Notes: a model not told the origin generated them from the letters alone. 64,000 nucleotides of DNA from Bifidobacterium avesanii (GCF_009299475.1 NZ_WBSN01000001.1:62001-126000), one strand, 5' to 3'. Counted from the first letter of the stretch, positions 38,750 through 49,523 are shown. Numbers and translations are program-made.

Positions 38750-39712
38750 CTACAAGCCCGTGGCGAACAGCAGCAGCGCGATGGCGGGCGCGCACATGAG
38801 GATGGAGTCCACGCGGTCGAGCACGCCGCCGTGGCCCTTGAGCAGGTGGCCCATGTCCTTGATGCCGAGGTCGCGCTTGATCATCGAGGCGCACAGGTCC
38901 CCGTACGTGCCCACGACGCCCACGAGCACGCCGGCCACGATCGGCACCCACCAGTGCGTGGCCCAGCGGGAGGCGTCGTACGTGCAGGCGAAGATGGCGA
39001 ACGCGCCGGCCATGGCGAACAGCATGGAGCCGGCCAGTCCCTCGTAGGACTTCTTGGGGCTGATGCGCGGCGAGAGCTTGTGCCTGCCGAACGCCGCGCC
39101 GAAGAACAGGCCGCCCGTGTCGGACAGGGCGGGCAGGAAGACGCTCATGCAGGCGTGCGCCACGGGGTGGCCGCCGAAGGTGAGCGGGAAGATGAGGTAG
39201 CAGGCCAGCACTTCGATGTACAGGACCGTGAACATGGTGACGCCCACGTTGGCGAGGCGGCTCGCCTTGGGCGCCTGCTTCTCCTGGTTGAAGGAGGATT
39301 CGCGGCGGATGTCCGCGTCGGAGGCGGACAGCTTGCGCGCCACGGCCATGGGCACGCGCGTGCCGAAGCTCAGCCGCGCGGTGGAGGCCGGCAGGGTGAG
39401 CACGATCGTGGCCATCATGCCCAGCGACATGGCCGCGAAGTGCCACGGGGCGTAGTAGGTGACCAGCATGGTGGCCCCGGAGCACACGGCCAGCGCCACG
39501 AACGGGATGTGCAGCCCGACCGTGGCGAAGTCGATGCGCAGCTCCCACAGGCCCAGCGTCATGAACAGCACGATCAGGAACACGAACACATCGATCCTGA
39601 TGGCGAGGGCCGCGAGGATGATGGCCACCAGCAGCGCGCCGGTGGCGACGGCCTGCGGCATGTTGCGCCCGGTCCGCTTGTTGATGGTGTCGATCTGATC
39701 GTGCTCGTTCAT
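38750..39712 (-). CDS. cdsA: Phosphatidate cytidylyltransferase
   Basis: A 320-residue membrane enzyme that makes CDP-diacylglycerol from CTP and phosphatidic acid, the precursor used by PgsA. About seven helices are seen, and the complete CDS signature is at the C-terminus (MIKRDLGIKDMG, then GHGGVLDRVDS). The start at 39712 (MNEHDQID) is chosen because upstream in-frame sequence has non-natural composition and overlaps the frr end. The ribosome site is weak. It follows frr, as in many bacteria. Confidence 0.94.
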   Translation of the reverse strand: MNEHDQIDTINKRTGRNMPQAVATGALLVAIILAALAIRIDVFVFLIVLFMTLGLWELRIDFATVGLHIPFVALAVCSGATMLVTYYAPWHFAAMSLGMMATIVLTLPASTARLSFGTRVPMAVARKLSASDADIRRESSFNQEKQAPKASRLANVGVTMFTVLYIEVLACYLIFPLTFGGHPVAHACMSVFLPALSDTGGLFFGAAFGRHKLSPRISPKKSYEGLAGSMLFAMAGAFAIFACTYDASRWATHWWVPIVAGVLVGVVGTYGDLCASMIKRDLGIKDMGHLLKGHGGVLDRVDSILMCAPAIALLLFATGL

Positions 39713-39761
39713 GATGGGTTGCGCCTGGTTGGGTTGGGGACGTCCGACGGATGCCGGCGGA

Positions 39762-40316
39762 TCAGACCTCGAGGATTTCCTTCTGCTTGGTGTCGAGCAG
39801 CGCGTCGATCTCGTCGGTGGTCGCCTTGGTGACCTTGTCGAGCTCCTTGAGCAGGCGGTCACCCTCGTCCTCGCCCATGTCGCCGTCCTTGACGGCCTTG
39901 TCGATGCTCTCCTTGGCCTTGCGGCGGATGTTGCGCACCGCGACCTTGCCGTCCTCGGCCTTGCCCTTGGCGATCTTCACGTACTCCTTGCGGCGTTCCT
40001 CGGTGAGCTCCGGCATGGTCACGCGGATCACGTTGCCGTCGCGGTTCGGGCTCACGCCGAGGTCGGAGTCGCGGATCGCCTTCTCCACGGCCGGGGCCTG
40101 GGACTTGTCGAACGGGGTGACGGCGAGGGTGCGGGGCTCCGGCACGCCGATGGAGGCCACGGCCTTGATCGGGGTCGGGGAGCCGTAGTAGTCCACCATG
40201 ATGCCGTTGAGCAGCGCCGGGTTGGCGCGGCCGGTGCGGATGCCGGAGAAGTTCTCCTTGGTGTTTTCGATGCTCTTGGCCATCTGTTCCTTGGCCTGAT
40301 CGACGACGGTTGCCAT
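39762..40316 (-). CDS. frr: Ribosome recycling factor
   Basis: A 184-residue protein that splits post-termination ribosomes together with EF-G. It has the long three-helix bundle with RTGRANPALL near residue 28 and the IRVTMPELTEERRKEYVKIA stretch near the middle. It is downstream of pyrH in the classic rpsB-tsf-pyrH-frr order. Confidence 0.97.
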   Translation of the reverse strand: MATVVDQAKEQMAKSIENTKENFSGIRTGRANPALLNGIMVDYYGSPTPIKAVASIGVPEPRTLAVTPFDKSQAPAVEKAIRDSDLGVSPNRDGNVIRVTMPELTEERRKEYVKIAKGKAEDGKVAVRNIRRKAKESIDKAVKDGDMGEDEGDRLLKELDKVTKATTDEIDALLDTKQKEILEV

Positions 40317-40370
40317 GTTGTTACTCCTTTTGCTTGGCGTCTCGATTGCTTGGTGCCGCTGACCGCTTCG

Positions 40371-41108
40371 TCAGGCGGCGAGGGTGGATTCCGCGGAGGA
40401 CACGAACGTGCCGATCTCCTCGCCCACCAGCGCGCGCGTCACGTTGCCCGGCTCCTCGAGGCCGAACACGCGGATGCACTGGCGGTTGTCGCGCGCCATG
40501 GACAGCGCGGCGGCGTCCATCACGGCGAGGTTGTCCACGAGGGCGCGCTTGTAGCTCAGCGTGGCGAAGCGCTTGGCGGACGGGTCCTTGCGCGGGTCGG
40601 CGGTGTACACGCCGTCCACGCCGTTCTTGCCCATGAGGACCTCGTCGCAGTGGATCTCCAGCGAACGCTGGATGGAGACGGTGTCCGTGGAGAAGTACGG
40701 CATGCCGGCGCCGGCGCCGAAGATGACCACGCGGCCCTTCTCGAGGTGGCGGATGGCCTTGAGCGGGATGTACGGCTCGGCGACCTGACCCATGGTGATG
40801 GCGGTCTGCACGCGGGTGGCCTGGCCCTCCTGCTCGAGGAAGTCCTGCAGGGCCAGGCAGTTCATGACCGTGCCGAGCATGCCCATGTAGTCGCCGCGGG
40901 AGCGGTCGATGCCGGCCTGCTGCAGTTCGGCGCCACGGAAGAAGTTGCCGCCGCCGACCACGATGGCCACCTGCACGCCCTGCTTGACGGCCGGGACGAT
41001 TTCCTCGGCGATGCGGCGGATCACGGTCGTGTCGATGCCGACCTTGCCGCCGCCGAAGGCCTCTCCGGAAAGCTTCAGCAGCACCCTGCGGGATCTGTCT
41101 CCAGTCAT
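40371..41108 (-). CDS. pyrH: UMP kinase
   Basis: A 245-residue amino acid kinase-fold enzyme that phosphorylates UMP to UDP. Motifs are [11 protein letters not shown] near the N-terminus, [10 protein letters not shown] (nucleotide loop) and [17 protein letters not shown]. It lies in the translation gene run between tsf and frr, and a strong hairpin separates it from tsf. Confidence 0.97.
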   Translation of the reverse strand: MTGDRSRRVLLKLSGEAFGGGKVGIDTTVIRRIAEEIVPAVKQGVQVAIVVGGGNFFRGAELQQAGIDRSRGDYMGMLGTVMNCLALQDFLEQEGQATRVQTAITMGQVAEPYIPLKAIRHLEKGRVVIFGAGAGMPYFSTDTVSIQRSLEIHCDEVLMGKNGVDGVYTADPRKDPSAKRFATLSYKRALVDNLAVMDAAALSMARDNRQCIRVFGLEEPGNVTRALVGEEIGTFVSSAESTLAA

Positions 41109-41260
41109 ATACGCCCTTTCTTCGGTTCCGGCCCGCGGCGTGCGTTGCCGCGAAACCGCGAAATTTACCGTTTCTCAGACTATCCGCAAACACAGACACC
41201 GGCGGCAGCGACGCGCGGGAATCCCCAGGGACGCCGCGGGAAGCCCTTGGATACGACGAA

Positions 41261-41299
41261 GGCGGCGGCCCGCGCAGCCAATGCGCGCGGACCGCCGCC
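41261..41299 (-). terminator. Hairpin after tsf
   Basis: A GC-rich stem (about 15 bp with one mismatch) in the 230-base gap between tsf and pyrH. It is expected to reduce read-through from tsf. Confidence 0.6.
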
Positions 41300-41338
41300 G
41301 TTCACGATGCGTCACAAGGACGGATCAGCGGGCGGAGC

Positions 41339-42190
41339 TCACTCCTCCTCGCCCTTGCCGACCTCGATGCGGGCGAAGGCCAGGGCCTTGCCGCCGACCT
41401 CGTCGAACAGCTTGCCGACGGTCTTGGACGGATCCTTGACGAACGGCTGCTCGAGGAGGACGACCTCCTTGAAGAAGGCGTTCAGACGGCCCTCGACGAT
41501 CTTCGGGACGATCTTCTCCGGCTTGCCCTCGGCCAGGGACTTCTCGGTGGCCACGCGGCGCTCGGACTCGACCACGTCGGCCGGGACGTCCTCGCGGGTC
41601 AGCCACTTGGCGCCCATGGCGGAGATCTGCAGGGCGGCCTCGTGGGCCACGGCGGCGCCGGCCTCGTCGGTCGCGATCATGGCCACGATGCTCGGCGGCA
41701 TCTCGGCGGACTTCTTGTGCGCGTAGACCTCGACGTGCGGGCCGGAGACCTTGGCGTACTGGCCGAGCTTGACGTGCTCGCCGAACAGGGCGGCGGCCTC
41801 CTCGACGGCGACCTTCACGGTCTCGTCGCCGGCCTTGGCCGCGAGCACCTCGTCGACGCTGTTCGCGTCGGCGTCGATGGCGTAGCCAAGCACGGTGTCG
41901 GCGAACTCGACGAACTTCGGGGTCTTGGCCACGAAGTCGGTCTCGGAGTTGACCTCGACGGCGTAGCCGGTCTCGCCCTCGGCGGACTTGACGACCTTGG
42001 AGCCGATGGTGCCCTCCTGGGCCTTGCGGCCCTCGCGCTTGCCGGCGGCCTGGATGCCCTTGGCGCGGATGATCTCCTTGGCGCGGGCCACGTCGCCTTC
42101 GGCCTCGGTGAGCGCCTTCTTGACGTCCATCATGCCGGCGCCGGTGTCCTCGCGGACCTGCTTGATCAGAGCGGCGGTAATTGCTGCCAT
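41339..42190 (-). CDS. tsf: Elongation factor Ts
   Basis: A 283-residue guanine nucleotide exchange factor for EF-Tu. The N-terminal signature VREDTGAGMMDVKKAL and the core TDFVAKTPKF are present, followed by the two dimerisation subdomains. It follows rpsB with a terminator between them, so expression relative to S2 is likely tuned by partial termination. Confidence 0.97.
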   Translation of the reverse strand: MAAITAALIKQVREDTGAGMMDVKKALTEAEGDVARAKEIIRAKGIQAAGKREGRKAQEGTIGSKVVKSAEGETGYAVEVNSETDFVAKTPKFVEFADTVLGYAIDADANSVDEVLAAKAGDETVKVAVEEAAALFGEHVKLGQYAKVSGPHVEVYAHKKSAEMPPSIVAMIATDEAGAAVAHEAALQISAMGAKWLTREDVPADVVESERRVATEKSLAEGKPEKIVPKIVEGRLNAFFKEVVLLEQPFVKDPSKTVGKLFDEVGGKALAFARIEVGKGEEE

Positions 42191-42230
42191 GAAATTCTCC
42201 CTTGAGATAAAACTCGATTACGTTTCCCTA

Positions 42231-42261
42231 GAAAAGGAGGTGCAATCGTGATTGCACCTCC
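42231..42261 (-). terminator. Rho-independent terminator between rpsB and tsf
   Basis: A perfect 11-bp stem (42236-42246 with 42251-42261) with a 4-base loop. On the transcribed (minus) strand it is followed by a short T-run. Confidence 0.88.
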
Positions 42262-42291
42262 CATCCTAGCGACTGGCGAACCCTAGCGGAT

Positions 42292-43125
42292 TCACTCGGC
42301 CTTGGCTTCGCCTTCGGCGGACTCGGCCGGGGCGGCTTCGGCGGCCGGGGCCTCGGTGCCCTGCTTGAGCAGGTCCTTCTCCCAGGCGGCCATCGGCTGC
42401 TCGGCGGTCTCGCCCTCGACCTTGGCGGCCTGGCCGGAGCGCTCGAGCAGGCCGTCGGCGACGGCGTCGGCGATCAGCGTGGTGAGCAGCTCGATGCCGC
42501 GGATGGCGTCGTCGTTGGCCGGGATCGGGTAGTCCACGGCCTCCGGGTCGGTGTTGGTGTCGACTAGGGCCACGACCGGGATGCCCAGCTTGTGGGCTTC
42601 CTCGACGGCCAGCGCCTCCTTGTTGATGTCCACGACGAACATCGCGGAGGGGGTGCGGTTCATGTTGCGGATGCCGCCCAGCTGCTTGGCCAGCTTGTCC
42701 TTCTCGCGCTTGAGGAGCAGCAGCTCCTTCTTGGTCAGGCCGGAGCCGTGCACGTCGGAGAAGTCCATCTCCTCGAGCTCCTTGAGGCGGGAGACGCGCT
42801 TGGAGACGGTCTGGAAGTTGGTCAGCATGCCGCCGAGCCAGCGCTCGGAGACGTACGGCATGTTCACGCGGGTGGCCTGGTTGGCGATGGCTTCCTGAGC
42901 CTGCTTCTTGGTGCCGACGAACAGCACGGTGCCGTTGTGCGCGACGGTGGCCTTGATGAAGTCGTAGGCCTTGTCGATCAGCTCAAGGGACTTGAACAGG
43001 TTGATGATGTGGATGCCGTTGCGCTCCATGAGGATGTACTGCTTCATCTTCGGGTTCCAGCGGCGAGTCTGGTGACCGAAGTGGACGCCGGCCTTGAGCA
43101 TTTCGCTCATCGTAATCTGTGCCAT
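42292..43125 (-). CDS. rpsB: 30S ribosomal protein S2
   Basis: A 277-residue ribosomal protein. S2 signatures are visible: [15 protein letters not shown] near the N-terminus and [20 protein letters not shown] near residue 185. The C-terminal 50 residues are an Ala/Glu-rich acidic tail common in actinobacteria. The ATG at 43125 follows AGAAAGG. A frame extends upstream, but it is not conserved in character and lies in the leader. Confidence 0.97.
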   Translation of the reverse strand: MAQITMSEMLKAGVHFGHQTRRWNPKMKQYILMERNGIHIINLFKSLELIDKAYDFIKATVAHNGTVLFVGTKKQAQEAIANQATRVNMPYVSERWLGGMLTNFQTVSKRVSRLKELEEMDFSDVHGSGLTKKELLLLKREKDKLAKQLGGIRNMNRTPSAMFVVDINKEALAVEEAHKLGIPVVALVDTNTDPEAVDYPIPANDDAIRGIELLTTLIADAVADGLLERSGQAAKVEGETAEQPMAAWEKDLLKQGTEAPAAEAAPAESAEGEAKAE

Positions 43126-43316
43126 AGCACTGCCTTTCTTGTCGGTTCTTGCCTGGCCATGCGCACCCGTATGCAGCCCTCCCGGGGGATGGCCGACCGA
43201 CACGGGCCGTCGCGGACATGGCGCGATCTTGGCGTGTGCCGCTAGACGATAATGGGTGGCTCCGAACGCCTGCGACTGCGCTCTTCGCCGGGTTGGCACA
43301 CAAATGGCCAGAATAG

Positions 43317-43360
43317 CACGACGCCCGGATCGGGCGCAATGGCCTTCCCCGGGCGTCGTG
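43317..43360 (-). terminator. Hairpin terminator after def
   Basis: A perfect 12-bp stem (43317-43328 with 43349-43360) with a 20-base loop, 27 bases after the def stop. The rpsB promoter should lie between this hairpin and 43126. Confidence 0.75.
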
Positions 43361-43386
43361 GCGGGTCCCCGTGAGGGCGACGGACG

Positions 43387-43872
43387 TCACTTGGCGTGGG
43401 CGCGCATGTAGCGCATCGCCTCGCGGCGCTCCTCCTTCTCCAGACGGTCCAGATAGACGTGGCCGATGAGGTGGTCGCACTCGTGCTGGAGCATGCGGCC
43501 CATGAGCCCGCGGCCCTCGAGCACCACGGTCTTGCCGTCGAGGTCGATGCCGCGCACACGCGCGTAGTCGGCGCGGCGGGTCTTGTACCACAGGCCGGGC
43601 ACCGACAGGCAGCCCTCGTCGCCGTACTGCTCGCCGCTGGTCTCCTCGAGCACCGGGTTGAGCACGTAGCCGATTTTGCCCTCGATGTTGTAGGAGAACG
43701 CCCTCAGGCCCACGCCGATCTGGTTGGCGGACAGGCCTGCGCGGCCCGGGTCGTCCACGGTGTCGAGCAGGTCCTGCACGAGCCTGCGGACGGCTGGGGT
43801 GATGGTGGTGATTTCGTCGCACGGCGTGCGCAGCACCGGGTCCGGCACGACCCTGATCTCTCGGATGGCCAC
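43387..43872 (-). CDS. def: Peptide deformylase
   Basis: A 161-residue metalloenzyme that removes the formyl group from nascent proteins. All three motifs are present: GLSANQIG (Q51), EGCLS (C88) and HECDH (H130, E131 and H134). It lies 7 bases downstream of a fadD gene, so the two are probably in one transcript. Confidence 0.97.
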   Translation of the reverse strand: MAIREIRVVPDPVLRTPCDEITTITPAVRRLVQDLLDTVDDPGRAGLSANQIGVGLRAFSYNIEGKIGYVLNPVLEETSGEQYGDEGCLSVPGLWYKTRRADYARVRGIDLDGKTVVLEGRGLMGRMLQHECDHLIGHVYLDRLEKEERREAMRYMRAHAK

Positions 43873-43879
43873 TTGTCGC

Positions 43880-45973
43880 TTACTCCTCGTGAGTCCCGTT
43901 GTGGGTTTCGTTGCGCCCTTCGGCCGGAGCGTCGTCCGTCTCGGCCGCGGACCCGTCCTCCCGGTCCTTGGGCTTCTTCATCTTCCCCTGCACGCTAGCA
44001 ATCGAATCCGACACGTTGACGCGCGCCTGGTCGAGCGCCTGACGGACCATCGGGCTCATCGTCTCGGAGGCCTGGCGGACGGACTCGGAGACCTGCTGCA
44101 CGGTTTCGGCCGTGCGGTCGATGATCTTCACCGTGGCCGGCGCGGGGCGGGCGGGGCCCTTGGGCGCGTAGATCTCGCCGTCGATCACGTCCGCGTAGCG
44201 CTGCAGCACCTTGGGACGCACCACCTTGAGGCTCGGCGTGAGCGTGCCGTCCCCCTGGTTGAACTCGTCGGTGAGGATCGCGAACTTGCGCACCGACTCG
44301 GCGCGCGACACGCCGGCGTTCGCCTTGTCGACATACTGCTGCACGAAGGCGCGCACGGCGTCGTTGTCCTTCGCCTGCTCGAGCGTCATGCTCCCGTCGA
44401 GGCCCTGCCCCTCGAGCCACGAGCGCAGCATGTCCGGCTCGAGCTCGATGAGCGCGGCCACGAACGGCCGGCCGTCGCCGATCACCACGGCGTGCTGCAC
44501 GATCGGGCACGTGTCGATGATGTCCTCCATGGGCGCGGGGCTGATGTTCTTGCCGCCGGCGGTGATGATGATGTCCTTCTTGCGGCCGGTGATGAACACG
44601 AACCCGGCGTCGTCGATCATGCCGAGGTCCCCGGTCCTCAGCCACGTGTCGCCGTCCATGGCCTCGGCGGTCATTTCGGGGTTGCGGTAGTAGCCCATGA
44701 ACACGTTGGGGCCGCACACCTCGAGCTCGCCGTCGTCCGCCACGCGCACGCCCATGCCCGGGCCGGGGCGGCCCACGGAGCCGACCTCGTTGGCGTCCTC
44801 CCAGTTGACGAGCATGGGGGCCGCCGTCTCCGTCATGCCGTAGCCCTGGATGAACGTGATGCCGTCCATGCCGTTGAAGAAGTGCGCGAGGTCGTTGTTG
44901 ATCGGCGCGCCGCCGCAGGCGAGGAACCTGAGGTTCGGGCCGAGCGCCGAGCGCACCGAGGAGCCGACCGTGGACATGAAGAACGCGTGCTCGAGCCTCT
45001 GGACGACCGAGTGGCCGCGTCCGGCCTGCTCGGCCTCGCTCCAGGAGACGAAGTGGCGGAACGCCTTGGCGAACACGCGTCCCTTGAGGCCCGCGCCGGC
45101 CTTCTGCGAGGCGGCGTTGTACACCTTCTCGAACACGCGCGGCACGCCGAGCAGGTACGTGGGCTTGAAGCTCCTCAGGTCGGCGAGCAGGTGCTTGGCG
45201 CCGGGGATGTAGCCGATCACGCCGTGGCCGCCGATGGCCACGTACTGGATGTAGCGGGCGAAGCAGTGCGCCAGCGGCAGGAACAGCAGCAGGCGGTTGT
45301 CGTTGTAGAGCATGTTGGGCAGGATCTCGTAGCCGTTGAGCACGATGTGCGTGTAGTTGCGGTTCGAGAGCATCGCGCCCTTGGGCCGGCCGGTGGAGCC
45401 GGACGTGTAGACGATGGTGAGCAGGTCGTCGGCCTTCACGCCGGCGACGGCCGCGTCCAGATCGGCGTCGGAGACGGACCGGCCGAAGTCGGCGACCGCG
45501 TCGAGCCCGTCGGCCTTGAAGTTGAACACGTACTTGAGGGGACTGGCCTCGTCGTCGCGGATCTGCTCGAGCGCCTGGGAGTGCTCGAAGTCGCCGGCGA
45601 AGGCCACCACGGGCTCCACCTCGGCGATGATGTTGGCCGACTGCCTGATCGAATCGGTCTCGTAGATCGGCACGAGCACGGCGCCCACCGCGGCGCACGC
45701 GAAGTCCACGACGCCCCACTCGTAGCAGGTGGGCGAGTACACGATCACGCGCTCGCCCTTCACGGCGCCCACCGCGATGAGGCCCTTGGCCACCTCGCGC
45801 ACCCGGGCGAGCATCTCGCCCGCGGTCACGTCGTGCCATTGGCGCGTCTCGTCGTCCTGCCACTGGGCGATCAGGTCGCCGGGGTCGCGCGCGGCCCTGC
45901 GGTCGAGCAGCGAAAAGACGGTGTCGTCGTCCGTCGTGGAGTACTTGATCGGTTCGATATTCTCCTTGCGCAT
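43880..45973 (-). CDS. Long-chain fatty acid--CoA ligase (FadD), paralogue 1
   Basis: A 697-residue AMP-forming acyl-CoA synthetase. The ATP loop is [14 protein letters not shown], followed by [12 protein letters not shown] and the hinge [21 protein letters not shown]. The C-terminal lid domain lysine region is present. About 70 extra residues at the end form an amphipathic Gln/Val-rich segment and an acidic tail, not present in the second paralogue at 51575. Bifidobacteria lack beta-oxidation, so a role in taking up fatty acids for lipid synthesis is more likely. Confidence 0.93.
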   Translation of the reverse strand: MRKENIEPIKYSTTDDDTVFSLLDRRAARDPGDLIAQWQDDETRQWHDVTAGEMLARVREVAKGLIAVGAVKGERVIVYSPTCYEWGVVDFACAAVGAVLVPIYETDSIRQSANIIAEVEPVVAFAGDFEHSQALEQIRDDEASPLKYVFNFKADGLDAVADFGRSVSDADLDAAVAGVKADDLLTIVYTSGSTGRPKGAMLSNRNYTHIVLNGYEILPNMLYNDNRLLLFLPLAHCFARYIQYVAIGGHGVIGYIPGAKHLLADLRSFKPTYLLGVPRVFEKVYNAASQKAGAGLKGRVFAKAFRHFVSWSEAEQAGRGHSVVQRLEHAFFMSTVGSSVRSALGPNLRFLACGGAPINNDLAHFFNGMDGITFIQGYGMTETAAPMLVNWEDANEVGSVGRPGPGMGVRVADDGELEVCGPNVFMGYYRNPEMTAEAMDGDTWLRTGDLGMIDDAGFVFITGRKKDIIITAGGKNISPAPMEDIIDTCPIVQHAVVIGDGRPFVAALIELEPDMLRSWLEGQGLDGSMTLEQAKDNDAVRAFVQQYVDKANAGVSRAESVRKFAILTDEFNQGDGTLTPSLKVVRPKVLQRYADVIDGEIYAPKGPARPAPATVKIIDRTAETVQQVSESVRQASETMSPMVRQALDQARVNVSDSIASVQGKMKKPKDREDGSAAETDDAPAEGRNETHNGTHEE

Positions 45974-45987
45974 GCTCCCACTATAAT

Positions 45988-46461
45988 TCAGCCCAGGTCA
46001 AGCGTGGTGCACAGCCACCGGCCTCCCACGTAGTCGAATACGACGGTGGACCAGTAGTCGGTGCGCCCCACGTTCAGGCGCACCCACGCCTCGACGTGGT
46101 CGGCGCTGCGCACCACGGCGTCCACGCCCTTCGCCTCGACGGGCAGGCTCAGCGTGCGCCGCTTGAGCTCGGGATGCCGCTGCAGGTGCGACCTGTACAG
46201 CAGCGCCATGGTGCCGAGCTTGCGCACGGTCTGCATGGTGGCGGCGCGCACGAGCTTGTCGGCGTCGAGCCGCCCGCGCACGATCTCCATCGCGCGGCAG
46301 GCCAGCTGCGCGGCCGCCGCGGCCAGCCCGATGCCGTCCCGCCGGCTCATGTCGCGCGCCACGTAGCGCCGCACGCGCACGGGGATCGGCTCCCCCTGCG
46401 GCGTGAGGTTCACGTCCACCTCAAACGAATCCGAAACGCCGTCCATCGCATTGCCGTCCAT
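45988..46461 (-). CDS. Rv3235 family protein (DUF6459-like)
   Basis: A 157-residue protein of unknown function, similar in pattern to the actinobacterial Rv3235 family. It has a central helix pair (AAQLACRAMEIVRGRLDADK and VRKLGTMALLYRS) and then a beta-rich end with VRLNVGRTDYWSTVVF and a tryptophan-containing terminal strand. The ATG at 46461 follows AAGGAAG. It lies 14 bases upstream of fadD and is likely co-transcribed. In other actinobacteria the family is found next to secA. Confidence 0.7.
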   Translation of the reverse strand: MDGNAMDGVSDSFEVDVNLTPQGEPIPVRVRRYVARDMSRRDGIGLAAAAAQLACRAMEIVRGRLDADKLVRAATMQTVRKLGTMALLYRSHLQRHPELKRRTLSLPVEAKGVDAVVRSADHVEAWVRLNVGRTDYWSTVVFDYVGGRWLCTTLDLG

Positions 46462-46598
46462 GATGCTTCCTTGCCCTTCTCCCGGCGGGCCTTCGGTGGC
46501 CCTCCTACCCTGAGCTCTACATCATGCGCGGGGCGCGGTCAAATCGCGCTGCGGATGTGCATAACCCGCGTCGCGGTGGACAACTCCCCCGCAACGCG

Positions 46599-46625
46599 GA
46601 AAGGCTCCCCTTCGGGGAGCCTTTC
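46599..46625 (-). terminator. Rho-independent terminator after guaB3
   Basis: A perfect 12-bp stem (46599-46610 with 46614-46625) closing a CTTCG-type loop, 30 bases after the stop. Confidence 0.8.
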
Positions 46626-46655
46626 GCAGGGGGCCTTCGCGGCGGGGCGCCGAAC

Positions 46656-47780
46656 TCAGCGGGACGCGTTCGGGGTGACGACCATGCCGCAGCGCTGGAA
46701 GTTCTTCACGTCCACGTAGCCGGTGGACGCCATCGCGCGACGCAGGGCGCCGATGAAGTTCACGCGGCCGTCGGCCTGGTGGCTCGGCCCGAACAGGATC
46801 TGCTCGAGCGGCGCCACGGTGCCCACGTTGGCGCGGTAGCCGCGCGGCAGGGTCTGGTGGCGGGCCTCGGAGCCCCAGTGCATGCCCTTGCCGGGCGCCT
46901 CGGTGGCGCGGGCCAGCGGCGCGCCGAGCATGACGGCGTCGGCGCCGAGGGCGAACGCCTTGACGAAGTTGCCGGACTCGCCCATGCCGCCGTCGGCGAT
47001 GACCTGCACGTAGCGGCCGCCGGACTCGTCCATGTAGTCGCGGCGGGCCTCGGCCACGTCGGCGATGGCGGTGGCCATCGGGGCGTGCACGCCGATCGTG
47101 GTGCGCGTGGCGGAGACGGCGCCGCCGCCGAAGCCGACCAGCACGCCGGCCGCGCCCGTGCGCATGAGGTGCAGGGCGGCGGTGTAGTTGGCCGCGCCGC
47201 CGACGATCACCGGCACGTCGAGGTCGTAGATGAACTTCTTGAGGTTGAGCGGCTCGTGGGTCTGCGAGACGTGCTCGGCGGACACGGCGGTGCCGCGGAT
47301 GACGAACAGGTCGACGCCGGCGTCCACCACGGTCGAGTAGAACTGCTGGGTGCGCTGCGGGGACAGGGCGCCGGCCACGGTCACGCCCGCGTCGCGGATC
47401 TCGTGCAGGCGCTGGGTGATGAGCTCGGGCTTGACCGGTTCGGCGTAGATGCGCTGGATGCGCTCGATCGCCTTGTCGCCGTCGAGCGACGCGATCTCGT
47501 CGAGCAGCGGCTGCGGATCCTCGTAGCGGGTCCACAGGCCCTCGAGGTCGAGCACGCCGAGGCCGCCGAGCCTGCCCATCGCGATGGCGGTGGCGGGGCT
47601 CGTCACGGAGTCCATGGGGGCGGCGATCACCGGGATGTCGAACTCGTAGGCGTCCACCTGCCACGATGTGGACACGTCCTGGGGATCGCGCGTCCTGCGG
47701 GAGGGGACGATGGCGACATCGTCCAGAGAGTAGCCGAGACGGGCCTTTTTGCCCAAACCGATTTCAATTTCCTGAGACAT
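46656..47780 (-). CDS. guaB3: GuaB3 family IMP dehydrogenase-related protein
   Basis: A 374-residue TIM-barrel protein of the IMPDH-related GuaB3 family. It lacks the CBS domains of true IMP dehydrogenase. VPSRRTRDPQDVS and VIAAPMDSVTSP mark the family. The catalytic loop, which reads GPGSICTTR in IMPDH, is GGGAVSATR here (residues 218-226), so the nucleophilic Cys position is S223. That casts doubt on classical IMPDH activity. The ATG at 47780 is divergent from icd with a 117-base shared promoter region. Confidence 0.88.
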   Translation of the reverse strand: MSQEIEIGLGKKARLGYSLDDVAIVPSRRTRDPQDVSTSWQVDAYEFDIPVIAAPMDSVTSPATAIAMGRLGGLGVLDLEGLWTRYEDPQPLLDEIASLDGDKAIERIQRIYAEPVKPELITQRLHEIRDAGVTVAGALSPQRTQQFYSTVVDAGVDLFVIRGTAVSAEHVSQTHEPLNLKKFIYDLDVPVIVGGAANYTAALHLMRTGAAGVLVGFGGGAVSATRTTIGVHAPMATAIADVAEARRDYMDESGGRYVQVIADGGMGESGNFVKAFALGADAVMLGAPLARATEAPGKGMHWGSEARHQTLPRGYRANVGTVAPLEQILFGPSHQADGRVNFIGALRRAMASTGYVDVKNFQRCGMVVTPNASR

Positions 47781-47897
47781 GGCTACTAGGCTAATGCCGC
47801 CTTGCGACCAGCGTGTTCCAACGACGTAACCCATTGGAGACATTCGGTCTGGTAATGCTGTGGATGAATACGCCCCACGAATGACGAGGAGGATCGC

Positions 47898-49118
47898 ATG
47901 GGCAAGATCAAGGTCGAAGGAACCGTCGTCGAGCTTGACGGCGACGAGATGACGCGCGTGATCTGGAAGGACATCAAGGACAAGCTCATCCTGCCCTACC
48001 TCGACGTGAACCTCGACTACTACGATCTGGGCATCGAGAACCGCGACGCCACCGACGACCAGGTGACCATCGATTCGGCCAGGGCCATCCAGAAGTACCA
48101 CGTGGGCGTCAAGTGCGCCACCATCACGCCGGACGAGGCCCGCGTCAAGGAGTTCGGCCTCAAGAAGATGTGGAAGTCCCCCAACGGCACCATCCGCAAC
48201 ATCCTTGGCGGCACCATCTTCCGCGAGCCGATCGTCATCTCCAACATCCCGCGTCTGGTGCCCGGATGGACCAAGCCGATCGTCGTGGCCCGCCACGCGT
48301 TCGGAGACCAGTACAAGGCCACCGACTTCAAGGTTCCGGGCGCCGGTCGCCTGACCGTCACCTTCACCCCCGCGGACGGCTCCGAGCCGATCCAGCACGT
48401 CGTCTACGACTACGGCGAGGACGGCGGCGTGGCGCAGGTGCAGTACAACGTCAACGACTCCATCCGCGGCTTCGCGCGCGCCTGCTTCAACTACGGCCTC
48501 ATGCGCCACTACCCGGTGTACCTGTCCACCAAGAACACCATCCTCAAGGCGTACGACGGCCAGTTCAAGGACATCTTCGCCGAGGTGTTCGAAACCGAGT
48601 ACAAGGACCGCTTCGCCGCCGAGGGCCTGACCTACGAGCACCGCCTCATCGACGACATGGTCGCCAGCTCCCTCAAGTGGCACGGCGGCTACATCTGGGC
48701 CTGCAAGAACTACGACGGCGACGTGCAGTCCGACTCCGTGGCGCAGGGCTTCGGCTCGCTCGGCCTCATGACCTCCGTGCTCATGACCCCGGACGGCCAG
48801 ACCGTGGAGGCCGAGGCCGCCCACGGCACCGTGACCCGCCACTACCGCAAGTGGCAGAAGGGCGAGAAGACCTCCACGAACCCGATCGCCTCGATCTTCG
48901 CGTGGACCGGCGGTCTCAAGCACCGCGCGGACCTCGACGGCACCCCGGAGGTCCGTCACTTCGCGGAGACGCTGGAGAAGACCATCATCTCGACCGTCGA
49001 GGGCGGCCAGATGACCAAGGACCTCGCCATGCTCGTCGGCCCCGACCAGCCGTGGCTCGACACCGAGGGCTTCATGAACGCCCTCGAGGAGAACCTCGCC
49101 AAGGCCCTCGCCGCGTGA
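47898..49118 (+). CDS. icd: Isocitrate dehydrogenase, NADP-dependent, eukaryote-like type
   Basis: A 406-residue enzyme that oxidises isocitrate to 2-oxoglutarate, which supplies glutamate in bacteria with an incomplete TCA cycle. It belongs to the subfamily typified by eukaryotic NADP enzymes ([11 protein letters not shown] near the N-terminus, [19 protein letters not shown] for isocitrate binding). The metal site is [18 protein letters not shown]. The ribosome site GAGGAGG precedes the ATG. Confidence 0.96.
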   Translation: MGKIKVEGTVVELDGDEMTRVIWKDIKDKLILPYLDVNLDYYDLGIENRDATDDQVTIDSARAIQKYHVGVKCATITPDEARVKEFGLKKMWKSPNGTIRNILGGTIFREPIVISNIPRLVPGWTKPIVVARHAFGDQYKATDFKVPGAGRLTVTFTPADGSEPIQHVVYDYGEDGGVAQVQYNVNDSIRGFARACFNYGLMRHYPVYLSTKNTILKAYDGQFKDIFAEVFETEYKDRFAAEGLTYEHRLIDDMVASSLKWHGGYIWACKNYDGDVQSDSVAQGFGSLGLMTSVLMTPDGQTVEAEAAHGTVTRHYRKWQKGEKTSTNPIASIFAWTGGLKHRADLDGTPEVRHFAETLEKTIISTVEGGQMTKDLAMLVGPDQPWLDTEGFMNALEENLAKALAA

Positions 49119-49260
49119 CGGACGCGCGGCTGGCGGGCGATCGCCGGAGCCTGACGCGATTTGTCATCCTCCGGCGACTGCCAGGGAGCCGTCAGAAAGC
49201 CGTCAGAGAGGCGCCATTGAGGCCACGCCAGAAATGACCCCCGTTTGACGGCTTCCAGCA

Positions 49261-49317
49261 CGCTGTGCATTGCACCGCACTCTGTGACTATGCGCAGTGC
49301 AGTGTGCGGTCACAGCG
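49261..49317. repeat. Intergenic palindrome with bulge
   Basis: Outer arms CGCTGTG/CACAGCG (49261-49267 with 49311-49317) and inner arms ACCGCACTCTG/CAGTGTGCGGT (49274-49284 with 49300-49310, one mismatch) form a long stem with a bulge. GTGCACAGTCACAGTGC-like repeats follow to 49345, and near-tandem copies of GTGGTCCCGGAT lie at 49370-49405. I see no gene in 49119-49788. Confidence 0.65.
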
Positions 49318-49523
49318 CGTGGCCACAGTGCACAGTCACAGTGCATGATCCCGGGTACGGTCCCGGCGTGGTTCCGGATGTGGTCCCGGATGTGGTCCCG
49401 GGTTCCGTACTCCGTCCACCGCCATACAGTGCGCACGGTCCCGTCCTGCATTCCCCGCCCATTCCATGCCGCAGATCATCCCCCGTCGCCGGAATTCCCT
49501 CCGGAGGCGGGGATGTGTTTTTT

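Noticed and set aside
47781-48959. N-terminal 390-residue extension of the GuaB3-like gene
   Set aside because: It lies antisense to icd and lacks any recognisable domain. The true start MSQEIEIGLG is at 47780.
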